Assembly (NCBI GenBank): GCA_014706385.1
Contig: JACGZH010000005.1
Coordinates: 248,001 to 312,000 of the forward strand
Source: Phaffia rhodozyma
Taxonomy: Eukaryota; Basidiomycota; Tremellomycetes; Cystofilobasidiales; Mrakiaceae
Length of the DNA: 64,000 bases
Reading direction: 5' to 3'
The number at the start of each line of letters is the position of its first letter. Within the stretch, counting starts at the first letter, position 1. Both the position numbers and the translations under genes were made by a program. This document shows, one piece after another, positions 1-12,839 of this stretch. The notes below the pieces were generated by a model that saw nothing but the letters and a program-made list of their open reading frames with translations, did not search any database and was not told the origin of the DNA.

Positions 1-1607
<1,607 letters not shown>

Positions 1608-1796
1608 ATCGTCTCGAGATATTCTGTTTCTCCTTCTTTCCATCTGTCCTTCCTACTATCTGTATTTCCCCCTTCAATACTTCTTATCACCCTTGGTTTG
1701 ACATACGTCTTCTTGTTTCGGGCCAGAGCTTTATCTGTGTTTCAGTATATTATTTGATAACGTTTGCTCTCACTCTCTGTCATTGTCATTGCCTCT

Positions 1797-1842
1797 GACA
1801 GACAGACAGACAGACACACACACACACACGCGCGCGCACACA
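1797..1842. repeat. Compound microsatellite (GACA)n(CA)n(CG)n
   Basis: Uninterrupted run of GACA tetranucleotides passing into CA and then CG/CA dinucleotides. The alternating purine-pyrimidine tract of about 28 bp could adopt Z-DNA. It lies about 190 bp after the UGP1 stop. Confidence 0.9.
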
Positions 1843-1976
1843 TGGTCATTGCTCTGTTACACATAGATCGTTCTGATAATTGTGCCAGTTGCCCAGTCCG
1901 GACCACGTGATCAGACACAGAAGAACATATGTACCCGAAGACTGACGTCGGTGGTCGCCGTGTCCGGGCTGTGTCA

Positions 1977-1992
1977 CGTCCGGATCCGGACG
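1977..1992. promoter_or_regulatory. 16-bp perfect palindrome CGTCCGGATCCGGACG
   Basis: The sequence equals its own reverse complement and lies 114 bp before the ATG of the aminopeptidase. A further TCCGGA (1897-1902) and a TCCGGG (about 1962) lie just upstream. CCG/CGG half-sites are the typical target of fungal Zn2Cys6 regulators, so an operator is plausible. No experiment supports it here. Confidence 0.4.
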
Positions 1993-2105
1993 GCCAAACG
2001 CCACATCTCACTTCCACGATCATCCTTCCCGCTATCGCCTCTGTCCACCCATCTTTCTGACCATCACTTCTCTTCCCATAGACCATCTGAACATCGTCCT
2101 ACATC

Positions 2106-3754
2106 ATGTATACACACACACTCCTACCCATACTCGCTTGCTCATCCCTTCTCGCTGCCGCTCTTCCTTTGAGTCTGAACGTCGACCAAAAGCCCCAGCA
2201 GGCCATCCTCGGAGGTCTCTCGGACGACCGATTCTCTGTTCAACTCGCTCAGTACGAGGGAAAGGTCCCTGGTTCGTGTTTGATCTTCTCTCACCCAGAT
2301 GCCCACTGAATGAACGGAAAGTTAACCGATTTGGTCTTGGTCTTGTGCTTTTCAAACCAACCAAGGCTTCGATCTCGATCTTAATGACCTTCGACTGGTC
2401 CAGTTCGGAGCGGACGAAAGGCCTGTTTGGATGACTGAGCGGGAGAAGATCATCGCCAAGAGCAAGGGAAGAAGGTTTATGGATATGTACGTTTCCGTCT
2501 GTCTTTCCTCTTTTTAGATTTGACAGGCCGGGCTTCGGTCGGTGAGACTGACTCTTTGGGCGTTTGAATTGGGGGAAATCCCGGATCGATAGTACCGAAA
2601 CGCCATCCTTGGGAAGTCCTTCACTCATCTCGGGTGCTAGCGCTCCCAAAACCTTTAGTGCGTCAACATTTCTTCCGGATTTATCATTAGGTGGACTCAC
2701 TGCTGATACTTTATATCTGATTGGCCTGTGTGACTAATCATATATGAAAATAGAGTACCCGACCCCTAACTCGACTTTGGTGTCACCAATCTTGAAACAT
2801 CTCTCGGTGGATGAGCCCAAGAAGAACTTGGTAGACTTCACCTCGTTCTATACTCGGTACTACCGGTCAGACACCGGCAAACAGAGCTCTGAGTGGCTCT
2901 TGGCCAAAGTAGAGCAGGTTCGTCTGTCTATCTCGTTCGAACGATACCGTCCCTTGGATGTAGAAAGTTCATTCCAGTTGCAAAAAAAAAACGTCTTTGT
3001 TTTTCTCTGTTCATTGATATTGTTCTTGGCCATGTAGTACATCGCCGACGCTCCCAAGGAGGTCAGAGAGCACGTCTCTGTTCAGGCGTTCCCTCACACC
3101 TGGGCACAGACCAGTGTGATCGCGACATTCACCCCGAAGAACAAGGAGAACAGAAAGGCACCGGTCACCGTGGTCGGAGCGCACTGCGATAGTACCAACA
3201 TGCTTCCCTTCTTGAGATCCCCTGGGGCCGATGACGACGGAAGTGGAACGGCCACGACGCTTGAGGCTTTCCGGGCTCTCGTCGCTTCTGGCTACATCCC
3301 AGAGACCCCCCTCCAGTTCATGTGGTTCTCTGCCGAGGAGGGCGGACTTTTGGGTTCCCAGGCGATCAGCCAAAAGTTGGCAGCAGACGGCGTCGCCGTC
3401 AAGGCAATGATCCAGATGGACATGACCGCTTGGGTCAAGCAGGGAACCGAGGAGGTCGTCGGTATCATCACTGACTTTGTCGATCCCGACTTGACCGCGT
3501 TCAACAAGGCGATCGTCGATCGATATCTGAACATCCCTTGGAAGGAGACCAAGTGTGGGTACGCTTGCTCGGACCATGCGTCTTTCTCGAAAGCTGGCTT
3601 CCAGTCGTCATTCACGATCGAGTCGACGTTTGAGAACTCGAACAAGAACATCCACTCGGCGAACGACAAGTTCGATCACCCAGAGTTCTCGTTCACTCAC
3701 ATGCTCGAGTTCTCCAAGTTGGCTGTCGGGTTTGCCGTCGAGCTTACTCAGTAA
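2106..3754 (+). CDS. Secreted leucine-aminopeptidase-type M28 metallopeptidase
   Basis: Predicted to remove N-terminal residues from peptides outside the cell or in the vacuole, using two zinc ions. Exons 2106-2271, 2366-2486, 2593-2657, 2754-2917 and 3038-3754 give 410 residues. A clear signal peptide opens the protein (MYTHTLLPILACSSLLAAALP). The ligands of a co-catalytic zinc site are visible: GAHCDS (His about 221), ADDDGSG (Asp about 239), SAEEGG (general base Glu plus a zinc Glu, about 272), MDMTAW and, near the C terminus, SDHASF. The motif RFMDITET before the catalytic domain is typical of fungal M28E leucine aminopeptidases and precedes the inhibitor-like propeptide cleavage region. 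Length matches the family (about 380-400). The start is the ATG that opens the signal peptide. Confidence 0.93.
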
Positions 3755-4256
3755 GGGGGTGTATCTAGAGAATTGATTCTCGAGCCAATGACATTCAAAG
3801 ATTCCCTTTCTTCCCCTCCCTCCTCCGCCCTTTATTTTTCTTCTTGCACCTTCCTTGCTTTGTCTCGCATTCTGTTTTCGAAAGAAGACTTGTATGTGTA
3901 TGTATGTTAATGAATCTGAGCAAGCGACTGGCAAGGCATGGACCGAGAGAGAGCGATCTGGGCCGGACAGGTAGGATGAACAGATGAACAAGAATGCTCA
4001 TATGGATACACGTCAAAGAGAACATGTTCGGTGTAAACAGAACGAATACAAGAAAACAAGAAGATGATAATCTACAACCGATGATCGTCGATCTTTTTAA
4101 ACCCAAATGTTTGGAAGATGAACGCCCGCCCGCCCGCCCGCCCGGCCGTTTAAGCAACCCTTGGAGACCTCCCAATTCCTCTCCTTGGCTTGGTTTTTGG
4201 TACTACCTGTACGCTCGGCCCCACACCCACACCCATGCCCGCGCCCACGCCCACGT
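3755..4256. other. Intergenic between convergent genes
   Basis: Shared 3' region of the aminopeptidase and the homocysteine methyltransferase. No gene seen. Five GCCC units lie at 4124-4143, and a CCCACA/CCCACG-rich stretch lies at about 4221-4255. Confidence 0.7.
4124..4143. repeat. (GCCC)5 tract
   Basis: Five perfect GCCC units. The minus strand carries five runs of three G, enough for a G-quadruplex, downstream of the stop codon of the minus-strand methyltransferase. Confidence 0.85.
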
Positions 4257-5905
4257 TCACCGTCCGCCATCGGCCAACTTTCTCAGCTCGGAAATCTCAT
4301 CAGGTTGCGTTCCGCAGCAACCTCCACAGATGATTTTGCTGGCCCATGATCCAGAGGAGTTGGCCTCGGAGGCGATGGAGATCAATTGGGATGCCCATTC
4401 GGGGCCTGTAAGACGAGCTGGCTTGGAGCCTTTGTCGAATGTGTCCCTGTAGATGTTTCGCGCAGCGAGAGCGAGAAAGTGGAAGTGGGGGTGAGTATGT
4501 GTTTGCGTGTGAGTTACAATCACGATGGGCCTCTTTCTCTCTCTTTTTCTCTTTCTGTATCTCTTTTTCAATGTAAAGAGGAAGAAGAGGAGATGGAAAC
4601 GAGACAAACCAGTACGAAGCAGCGTTGTCGGTCTCGTTCATATAGGCGGTGTTGTAGTTCGGGTAAAGGATCAACGTGGGCTTGTTCGGTTTGGATTCGG
4701 ACGAGGACGAAGGTGCGAGATGGGGGATGATGGATGCTAGAACAGATGTTTCTGTACAGTTCAGCGCCACTCTAAAGGGAGGTTTGTTTTATTCAGAATA
4801 ATAAGAGGAGAGGACAAGAGAGAAAAATTAATCAATCTTCGAGTTCAAACAAGGATCAACCCATTTGAAGAAAAGACAGAGAGAGAAACAGAAGGAGAGA
4901 CTGACCCATCGGGTAATCGACCCGGACCCTCCCAAAGTGACTCCCTAGCCGCTTTCGCCCCTCCTTTGTCAGCCCACTCCCCAGCCGGACAAGTCAATCC
5001 GATCCAGAACGGGATATCTCCACCACCTGCTACCGATATGGACAGAGATGAAAGCTCGGTCATGGCTTGTCGGATGGCGATAACTTCGTTAGCGAGGGGT
5101 GTGGTCTCGAACGCAATGAAATCAATCCTGGGGAACGAAGGGAGGAATACTCGGAGTCGGTCCAAATGGAATTCTTTGAGATACGCGACTGATTGTTCTG
5201 ATTCCGGGTAGGCGCCTATTTTCATACATACACACATGATGCATCAGCATAGAGACGAAAGGCATAGAGAAGGAGAAAGAGAGAAAGAGAGAAAGAAGAC
5301 GTTTTCAATGTTTTTTAACGAACCGGTAAACTCTTCACCATTACACAAGATAGCACCATAACTTCCCAGACTCAACCCGACCGCTAGCTTCTTCGAGGTC
5401 GCCTTATCATACTTGTCCCCATTGACGTACTCATCTCTAGCTTCGGCAGCCAGATCAACAGCCTTGTTCATGTATCCTCTTGCTTCCTCTTCGGTGAATT
5501 TCTGGTGGACAAATCCGCCTATGAACGCTTGGTATCTACCACAAATGAAGCAAAGGAAATTCTCTACGTCAGCCCCTCTCGCGCGCGCTCCATCTCCTCA
5601 TCTATCCATCTATCCGCTTATCACGCGGTTCCAAAAGAAAGAGAAGATAAGTGGAAAGAGACAAACGTGCAAGTCAAGACAATCTCTGCTCCAGCCTCGA
5701 AGAAGGCAAGATGAGCCTGCTTGATGACATCCGGATCTTCGGCTAACAATCGTGAGGACCATAAGTCTCCTTCACAGTTCCTCTTGAAAGTGTCTCTCAG
5801 TGTCGTTCCGAGGCCACCATCGAGTACGACGATATCCAGATCAGATGACGACGGCGCTGAGGTAGCGGAAGGCTGAAGGAGTTGAAGGAATGTGTTGGTT
5901 ACCAT
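4257..5905 (-). CDS. Homocysteine S-methyltransferase (MHT1/SAM4 type)
   Basis: Transfers a methyl group from S-methylmethionine or S-adenosylmethionine to homocysteine to make methionine. Exons, in transcription order, are 5905-5667, 5535-5324, 5215-4906, 4771-4610 and 4446-4257, giving 370 residues. The N terminus carries the barrel motif VVLDGGLGTTLRD. GLSLGSYGA and FETTPLANE follow, then GVALNCTE, which holds the first zinc cysteine. The end has GGCCGTQPDEI, the paired zinc cysteines of the family. All junction phases agree. Yeast has two paralogues with different methyl donors, and sequence alone does not tell which donor is used here. Confidence 0.93.
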
Positions 5906-6800
5906 TGCTGATTGAAGATAGGGGGCGAAAGAAGTGAACGGGAGGGGATTTAGATGGAGATCTTAAGAAAATTGGAAAAAAAAAGAATGCTGACGGTAAA
6001 AACCGAAAGTCAACCAATTTTTTCTGTTTTTGCCAAACAAAATTAGCCGGTTGACGATTCCTTTCACACTGTGTGTAATCTCTTCTCGTCTCCCGATGTT
6101 CTCTGAAAACGATATTCTCTCATCTGCTGAGACACGTAGCTGGTATCGGTTTCCTAAAGCACGAGACGGTGAACAAATATATATGGAGTCACGGATATAA
6201 CTAGGCGAAAAGACTGCGTCATGTAGGAAGGAATGTCCTGAGACAAAACGAACTCGAAAAGAAAAGAAAAACAAACGAAAGGGTGGAAGAAAATGAGGAG
6301 CAAAAGGCGACAAGAACAAAAAGGGTCCCGAGGAGAACCATGCGGAAAGAATGCTTTGGTATGAATATGTATAGTATGTATTGGATGTTTAGAAAGAAAA
6401 GCCCAAGAAGGAAAAACCAAAAAGAGAAGAGGAGGGCATATTTGAGAATGACGAAGATAAACAGGCCACGAAACTGTCCGCAGGAAACGAGACGAAAAAA
6501 GGCGAGAAAGGAATAATTTATAGGAAGAAGGACTATAGAAGATTGTTCCTTAGAGGTAAGACATGAAGGGTGAGGTACGTAACAAATGGGATATAGGTGA
6601 TGAAAATAGATAAAAGGGAGCTTGAGGTGGGAGGAGGGAATAAATGTGTGGATTGAAATGTTGACAAGTGAAAGGGTCTTTGGGATAAGGATGGAGGAAA
6701 GAAAAGAAAAAAAGAAGACACCCAGGGAAGAGAAAAAGAGAAGACAAAGACAAGAAGAGTAAACCAGACTCGATGTTCGTTGTGCTCAAAAGACCAGGTT
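5906..6800. other. Intergenic, AT-rich
   Basis: Promoter side of the methyltransferase and 3' region of the next minus-strand gene. Short open frames here are rich in Phe/Leu/Ser, as expected for translated pyrimidine-rich 3' sequence. I saw no convincing gene. Confidence 0.6.
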
Positions 6801-8752
6801 TCAAACCTTAGTTCCGCTACCACCATCACCCCCACCCCCACCGCTACCTCCACCCAACCACCCCCACCAGCTGCCTCGTTTCGACCCTGCATCCTGCTCA
6901 GCTGGCTCGTCCTCTTCCTCATCGCCATCAAAGATGTTTCCGATGCCAACTTCCTGGAAAGAAATATAACCTTCGATTCGAGAACATCGCTCCATCGTCT
7001 GGTCGAGATCAAATCCGCTTTCGGCTCGGGCCTGAGACCTGGGAAGGACAAGACCACTATTGATAGAAGAAGACGAGGGGAAAGACTCAGAGTCGAATGT
7101 GTCCTCGGAGAAGTCTCCTCTGACAGGAGGGACGGCTGAGCCTATCGATGCAGTCGATCTCGACTCGACTAAGGGAAATCGAGTACTGCTCGGCGAAACA
7201 ACCGAGCTCGACAGGCTGATCCTCGCTGAGTGTGGAGAAGGAGGTGAGAGAAGCCCAGTTGTCGGCGTTGGCGGAGTAGCATGAAATGACCCAAGGAATG
7301 ATCTTCCGAGAGGCGTTTGTACATAGGGCATCGAATGAGCTGATGACGTAGAGTGGGTCCGTTTTTTGTTGAGCCCAGTAATGTTGTTGCTGTTGTTGTC
7401 GTTAATGAGTTTGGTCGAGGACAGTGTTCGGTCGGGTGATTGGCGAGCAGGGGAAGAGTGCCTAGAGGACGAGGATGGGGTGGATAATCCGGCCGGCGAG
7501 GCAGTTCGAAGCATGGAAAACGACGAAACAGGTGCAGTGACTCTTCTGTCCTGAATCGATGGTCTTGTCATCCTGCCTCTGTTTTCAAAACCGGCAACGT
7601 TCCCCACGACCGTGTGCGCTGCTTGATCTTTTTTCGTCTTATCAGTCGAAAGTAGGGCCCGGGGAATCTCCGGTGCGCCATCTACCCAGCGAGCGATGTC
7701 TTCCGCAAATTCCCTCTCGGCTTGCTTTCTCTTTGCTTCGGCCTCTCGATCAGAAAGAATCGCCGAGGAGGACGACGACCGAAATGAGATAGAACGTCTG
7801 TCAGATGGTCGGACACCAATGGCACGCTTGTCGGACTTGCCGAGGACGCCGCGGAGATGAAACTCTGCTTCGCTTTCCTGTCGAATGAAGGGATGTGATG
7901 AAGACGGAGTAGAAACCGGAATTGATTTACAGGGCGCAGAGAAGAATACCGGACCGGCGTTGAGCGAGGGTGATACGAGGGGTGAGCTCCAAGACATTTC
8001 GACTTCTGGTGGCAGAGTGTATGATATGATTCTTGGTGCATTCCGATAAGGCCGTTTAGGGCTTCCCGAACTGGTAGTCAGCTCGGTAGATGAAGGTGAC
8101 GATGACAATGGGGAGGATGAAAGAGAGGATGACGACATAGGGACGTCCGTCGTGCGACGTCTGCCGGTGACGGCTATGTGCCTAGGTCCGTTCGAAGTGG
8201 GTTCTTCGACGGCTCTGGATGGCTGGCGAGGTGTCGAAGATGCGCGGTACAGATGAGGTGATGCCGGCATATCAGCCGTCCATCTATGAGGGGTCGGGTA
8301 GACGATCGAGAGACCAGCAGGGTACTGCTGTCTCGAAGTCTTCTGTGTCGGCACGGTAGTCTTCGTTGTACAGCCGATGAAAGACGACGATCTACTGGCC
8401 ATCCGGTTGGGTGGCACCCGGCGAGGAAGATATGAAGGAGAGACCTGTCTGAAAGAAGAGAAGCGGAGAGGAGAGTGTTTGATAAGAGAAATATCAGTTT
8501 GCCTGATGTTTCAGAACGATCTAGCCAGGAGGACCTACTTGAGATCCCCTTCTGAATGGTTGACTCTTTGGTCTTTGGAAGGGCCGAGCTCGGCTGTCTT
8601 TGTACGAGTCCTCCTGTTGTAACCTCGGTGTGAATGATCCTTACAAGAAAGCCTGTCGGTTGGAGATGGGGTTCGCTTTGGAAGACCAACGGTTTGAGCC
8701 GAGGGTGAGACTGGAGGAGATGGATACATGCGGGGTTTGCTAGGTGATTGGT
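6801..8752 (-). CDS. Serine-rich low-complexity protein, function unknown
   Basis: I do not recognise this gene. Two exons are clear: 8752-8539 (an acceptor at its start, so an upstream exon is possible) and 8448-6801. The join is in frame (DLK to QVSPSYLP). With the first ATG in the upstream exon (8729) the protein has 612 residues. It is dominated by Ser/Pro/Thr. The only ordered-looking part is a charged helix around EAEAKRKQAEREFAEDIARWVDGAPEIP (quoted in two pieces: EAEAKRKQAEREFAED and IARWVDGAPEIP). The end is acidic (DGDEEEDEPAEQD) followed by WWGWLGGG and a Gly-rich tail. It could be a regulatory phosphoprotein, but that is only composition-based. The 5' end is unresolved. Confidence 0.6.
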
Positions 8753-8944
8753 CTGTAGACAGAAGCAAAGGGGACATAAAGAAGAGAATGAGAAGGTGGG
8801 TTGGGCAGACGAGAGCACACAGACACACACACAAATATATACGCACACACGAAATACCTATCTCGACAAGAAACAGTTCCTACAGGGAACGATAAGAGTA
8901 CTTATGTCTGTCTTGCAGCTATCGATGCAAGCTCTGAAGAGGGC

Positions 8945-8971
8945 GGGGATGGGGATGGGGATGGGGATGGG
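8945..8971 (+). repeat. (GGGGAT)4GGG minisatellite
   Basis: Four perfect GGGGAT units ending in GGG, preceded by GGGC. Five runs of three or more G on the plus strand give strong G-quadruplex potential. Confidence 0.9.
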
Positions 8972-9100
8972 AACGAGTACGCAAGAGGTGCAGCAGGTAA
9001 GCCCGCAGGCAAAGTCTCTAGGAAAACCAAAGCTTGACGTCCTTTGAAACTGATGTGATCCTTGATCCTCTCTTCTTTTTCTTCCTGTTGCTCTTATCCT

Positions 9101-9142
9101 GAGTTCTGAGTTCTGAGTTCTGAATTCTGGATTCTGAGTTCT
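9101..9142. repeat. GAGTTCT heptamer array, 6 units
   Basis: Units at 9101, 9108 and 9115 are identical (GAGTTCT). Units at 9122 (GAATTCT) and 9129 (GGATTCT) are one or two bases diverged, and the one at 9136 is identical again. Confidence 0.9.
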
Positions 9143-10190
9143 GGATCTATGAGACGAGCAAAAAGGGCAAGAAGACGATGTGGACAGACGGAAGTGTTGG
9201 TGTGTTGGGGCCAGGAGCAGCGAGTAACCAAGGGCGGGCGGTCTGGTTACAAGGAACATGTAATCGAATCGCCTATAGGCCCAGACTCAAGGGCCCAGGC
9301 CCGAGCTTGAGCTTGTTGTCTATATATACATTTGGATGTACGTGTGCTTTGCCCTGACTGCGCTCGCTTTTGATCGTTTTGTTTGTCGTAATCGATCACC
9401 AGTCGTCCGACCGGATCGAGACTTATCTGTATCAATGTGACAGTACTTGGACGTATGCTGAGAGTCAGCATATAGTGCGTAGTAGATAGTGTGTATTGTG
9501 ATGCACATAGCACGTAGTATTCGTCAGATAAGGATGAGTGTTTCACCATGTATCAGTAAGTCTTATCGGGTCTCAACTAAGCTTAAGATTTATTGCTATG
9601 TGTTATCTTGTACTCACTGTGTATCACTTGGTCTTCGTCTACAGCATCCTATATGCATTATTCAAACCACGACATCCGTTGTCTTTGCTGGTTGACGTTA
9701 TGAGGAATCTCTTTTGGCGTTCATTACGTAATGGAGATTGTGCCGACATCAGCCAAGAGAGTTTGTAGCCCAGCACAATAGGCACTGTAACCTTCCCATC
9801 CTTATAAGTCTATGGGTAGCCGGCCTGACGGGCATGGATCCAAATCACAGTCGATGCGAGAGTAAGCGCTCATGGTTCTTACAGTATAATTCATAAATGT
9901 ACGTGCACAAGTGTCCATGCTGTTACAATGAGCTTCTGAACAACCTTGAGACAGCATGAGTCGCCGATTGCCTGACTGGTTGGTCATAAGTAGTCACAAC
10001 TTGGAAGATGAATTTGACACAGCCCTGCTTTCAACCCACGTGATTTACCAGCCACACTCTTCATTTTCCTACTCTTCGCCGTCATTCGATCCCATCACCT
10101 TTTCTTTCACCCAAGCATCAAGACGACTCAATACAGTCCACCGGTTCAGTGATTATCTTCATTCCTAGTCGCCTGATCTCATCTCTTTAA

Positions 10191-12284
10191 ATGCATCTCT
10201 CTAGATCTCTCATCAGATCGGCCCCCGTCTCCAGAAGGGCCCTTTTGAGACCTCGTACGTTTGCGTACACTCCCACCAAGCTCGTTCGGCCCCAGTCGAC
10301 TCCTACCACTCCTCTTTCTGATACGGCCCCAACCTCAACTCCTGCCTCTGCCACTCCCGCTTCCCCTTATGTTTCACCCGAGACTGCTCCTTCGATCAAA
10401 CCATCATCCAGCGCCACTTCAGCCCCTACTTCATCTTCAGTGCCAGAAGAAGAGTTTGTGCCCGAAAAATTCGATCGGTCTCTTCTGCCTTCACTCGACA
10501 TTGATCCCTCGGCACTTCCCGAGCCAGAGGAGAAGGGCGAGGATGGTAAGCCGAAAAAGACGGGTGCGAAGCGAACAAAAGAGAATGAAGGCTCTACCTT
10601 GTTTGATAAGGCTCTCTTGGGAGCTCTTGGTGTTGGTCTTGTGGGAGGTACCTGGTGGCTCTCCAGAGGGCTCTCTCAAGAAGAGAGGGAACGCCTGAAA
10701 ATCAAGGTTTGTCTTCGCATCCATATGAGTGTATGCGTGTCGATGGCTAAAGGGACCCTGCCTTTCTCTTTCTCAGCCTGAAGATCCTGAGCCTTCTCTC
10801 AAAGACAGAGTGATGTCTAGAATTTTCTCTAACCATTACGTTCGTCTGAAAAGCTTTTCTCTGAAACACGTCCTATTGTTAAAGGCTCACATCTTTTATC
10901 TCTCATCCATCGACTCCCTTTAGGTCCAATACCTGACCGAACCTGCCTGGACCGAACTCTTGCCACCTCCGATTCCTCCTGTGAGACCGTATACCTTGCT
11001 TGTCGAGCTCGATGGTATTCTTACCTGCTCAAAGTGGGATAAGGAGCATGGGTGGAGGACTGCAAAGAGGCCGGGAACCGATTACTTTATTGCGTGAGTA
11101 CCATGAATTGTCTGACCTTCTCTGCATTCGTTTGTATCATATACTGATTCAGCTTCCTCTTTCCTTCTTACCTTCTCTCCAGCTACTTGTCCCAGTTTTA
11201 TGAGATCGTGCTCTTCACCACTCAATCTTCGATTGTAAGCTTTCACATCCCCATCCCCCTTTGTTTACCTCCTTGCTCTTGTGACCTCGATAACTGAAAC
11301 AGTACACTACTGACCCTTTCTAATTAAGAATGGTGCGCCCATCGCTGAGAGACTTGATCCGTACGGAGCGTATATGCCATATCGACTTTATAGGGACGCC
11401 ACTCGACTCGATCTTTCGTCCACCAATGGAGGAAACACGGTAAAGGATCTGTCATATCTCAATCGAGATCTTAGTAAAGTTATCATGCTCGACACCAACA
11501 AAGCACATGCCGCCGCCCAGCCACATAACGCGTTGATCGTACCTAAGTGGGATGGAACCCCTGGGGACGACGGTTTGGTCGCTTTGATTCCCTTTTTGGA
11601 ATGCAAGTCGTCTCTCTTCCTCTCTGGCTTACAAAGCGTGCAGATTGCTCAACAATCTTTTCTGTCGTTTTTGTCATATACAGCCGTCGGAATTTATCAG
11701 CCCAAGGACGTTCGACCGATCCTGCACGCTTACGACGGTAAGGACGTAGCTGTGGAGTACAACATGATCGAAGCCAGACGGCGACAGACAGAGTACGACG
11801 CCTGGGCGGCCACCCCTGCCGGCAAACGAGCAATCGCCAAGGGCGAATCTGCCTCGTCCTCCTCGTCCTCATCCAAGTTCTCTTTCTCGTCCCTCTTCGG
11901 AGGTCCCCAACAACCGACAGGGCCGGTCGTGCCGGTGGCCAAAGCTGATAGGCCCGGGCCACCACCATCATATCTTGATCAAAAGAGAGCTCAGGCCCAA
12001 TCTGCGTATCTGCAAGAACAGCAATACTGGAAGGCAAATGAGGGAGAGATCAAGCGAATGATGGAGGAGGACCGGTTCGTTTTTGCTTATTTTTTCTTGC
12101 CCAAGATTAACACTGACTAGGGATGCTTGTGTTTTTTCCGGTTTGTTTCTTTTCTTCCTCATGATATCTCAGGGAAAGACAGATCAAGGAGATGGGTGGA
12201 GGAAGTGTATTAGGCATGGTCGCTGTCGCTATGGGTGGAGTGCCTCCTTCTGGCCCTGCTCAGGAGACACAGGAGACGAAGTAA
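10191..12284 (+). CDS. TIM50: Mitochondrial import inner membrane translocase subunit Tim50
   Basis: Receptor of the TIM23 complex. It takes presequence proteins from the TOM complex in the intermembrane space. Exons 10191-10706, 10777-10839, 10924-11093, 11183-11234, 11329-11602, 11684-12074 and 12173-12284 give 525 residues. The N terminus is a basic presequence (MHLSRSLIRSAPVSRRALLR), then a Pro/Thr/Ser linker and one membrane segment (LLGALGVGLVGGTWWL). The FCP1-like domain follows: LVELDGILTCSKWDKEHGWRT in two parts (LVELDGILTC, SKWDKEHGWRT), FYEIVLFTTQS, NRDLSKVIMLDTN and DVRPILHAYDG. As in other fungal Tim50 proteins the phosphatase signature DxDx(T/V) is degenerate (ELDGI). The intron at 11603-11683 has a GC donor (GCAAGT); its 81 nt are in frame, so splicing is inferred from alignment to the family. 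Confidence 0.95.
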
Positions 12285-12839
12285 ACGTCGTACCCGCTCT
12301 GTCGGTTAAGCAGGCAAGCAGGAGTTACAACTCTGAAAATCGTCAGTTTCCTCCGAGCCACTGGGTTGGAGGATTCTTTTCTCTTTCTCTTCACAATTTA
12401 TCATTTCCTCTTCTCATTTCTCAAACGGGTTTCGCATATCCCTATCATTTTTGCTCTTTTCTACTCAAACACTCTACCTCTCCTCGTTCTCGTTCTCTCT
12501 GTCATGTATATTTGCATGTCTATCCGTACAGTTACCGTTCAGGTTTGGATTCCGATTCATTCATCTATTGTTTGTATTTGTGCAAGACTGAGAAAATGCA
12601 TCCATACACAAACTTCATAGCAAAAAAATCCATTCAAAACTTGCTCGGGAAGATGCAATCCCGTTTTCGCTTGTTTCTTTTCTCGCCTCTCCCTCTTCTC
12701 GCTACGATCTATATCCCTCATTCTTCGCGACCTAATAGAGGTCTTACAGATTGGCTTGTTCTCCCTGACAGGTAAAATAAGCCGTCAGAGAAAACATCGG
12801 AAGGGCAAAGAACGATAGAAAAACAGAAGAAAGGAAGAA
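12285..12839. other. Intergenic: TIM50 3' region and Arf-GEF 5' region
   Basis: T-rich sequence with no supported gene. The Arf-GEF start may lie at 12840 or further in, so the 5' leader may extend past this interval. Confidence 0.6.

Larger units (their letters stand above)
1608..2105. other. Intergenic: UGP1 3' region and aminopeptidase promoter
   Basis: No gene seen. It holds a compound microsatellite (GACA, then CA, then CG dinucleotides) at about 1797-1842, a CACGTG box at 1904-1909 and several TCCGG elements. The latter include a 16-bp perfect palindrome at 1977-1992. Confidence 0.7.
8753..10190. other. Intergenic with G-rich and heptamer repeats
   Basis: Divergent region between the Ser-rich gene (-) and TIM50 (+). 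It holds (GGGGAT)4 at 8945-8971 and a GAGTTCT heptamer array at 9101-9142. An open frame at 9259-8858 on the minus strand spans both repeats and is probably not a gene. The rest, including 9300-10190, shows no gene, tRNA or repeat that I can support. Confidence 0.6.

Noticed and set aside
8858..9259. 131-codon minus-strand frame opening with an ATG at 9259
   Set aside because: It runs through both tandem repeats (giving PIPIPIPI and repeated SELR/NSEF-like residues). Although its end could splice in phase to the Ser-rich gene, the composition looks non-coding.
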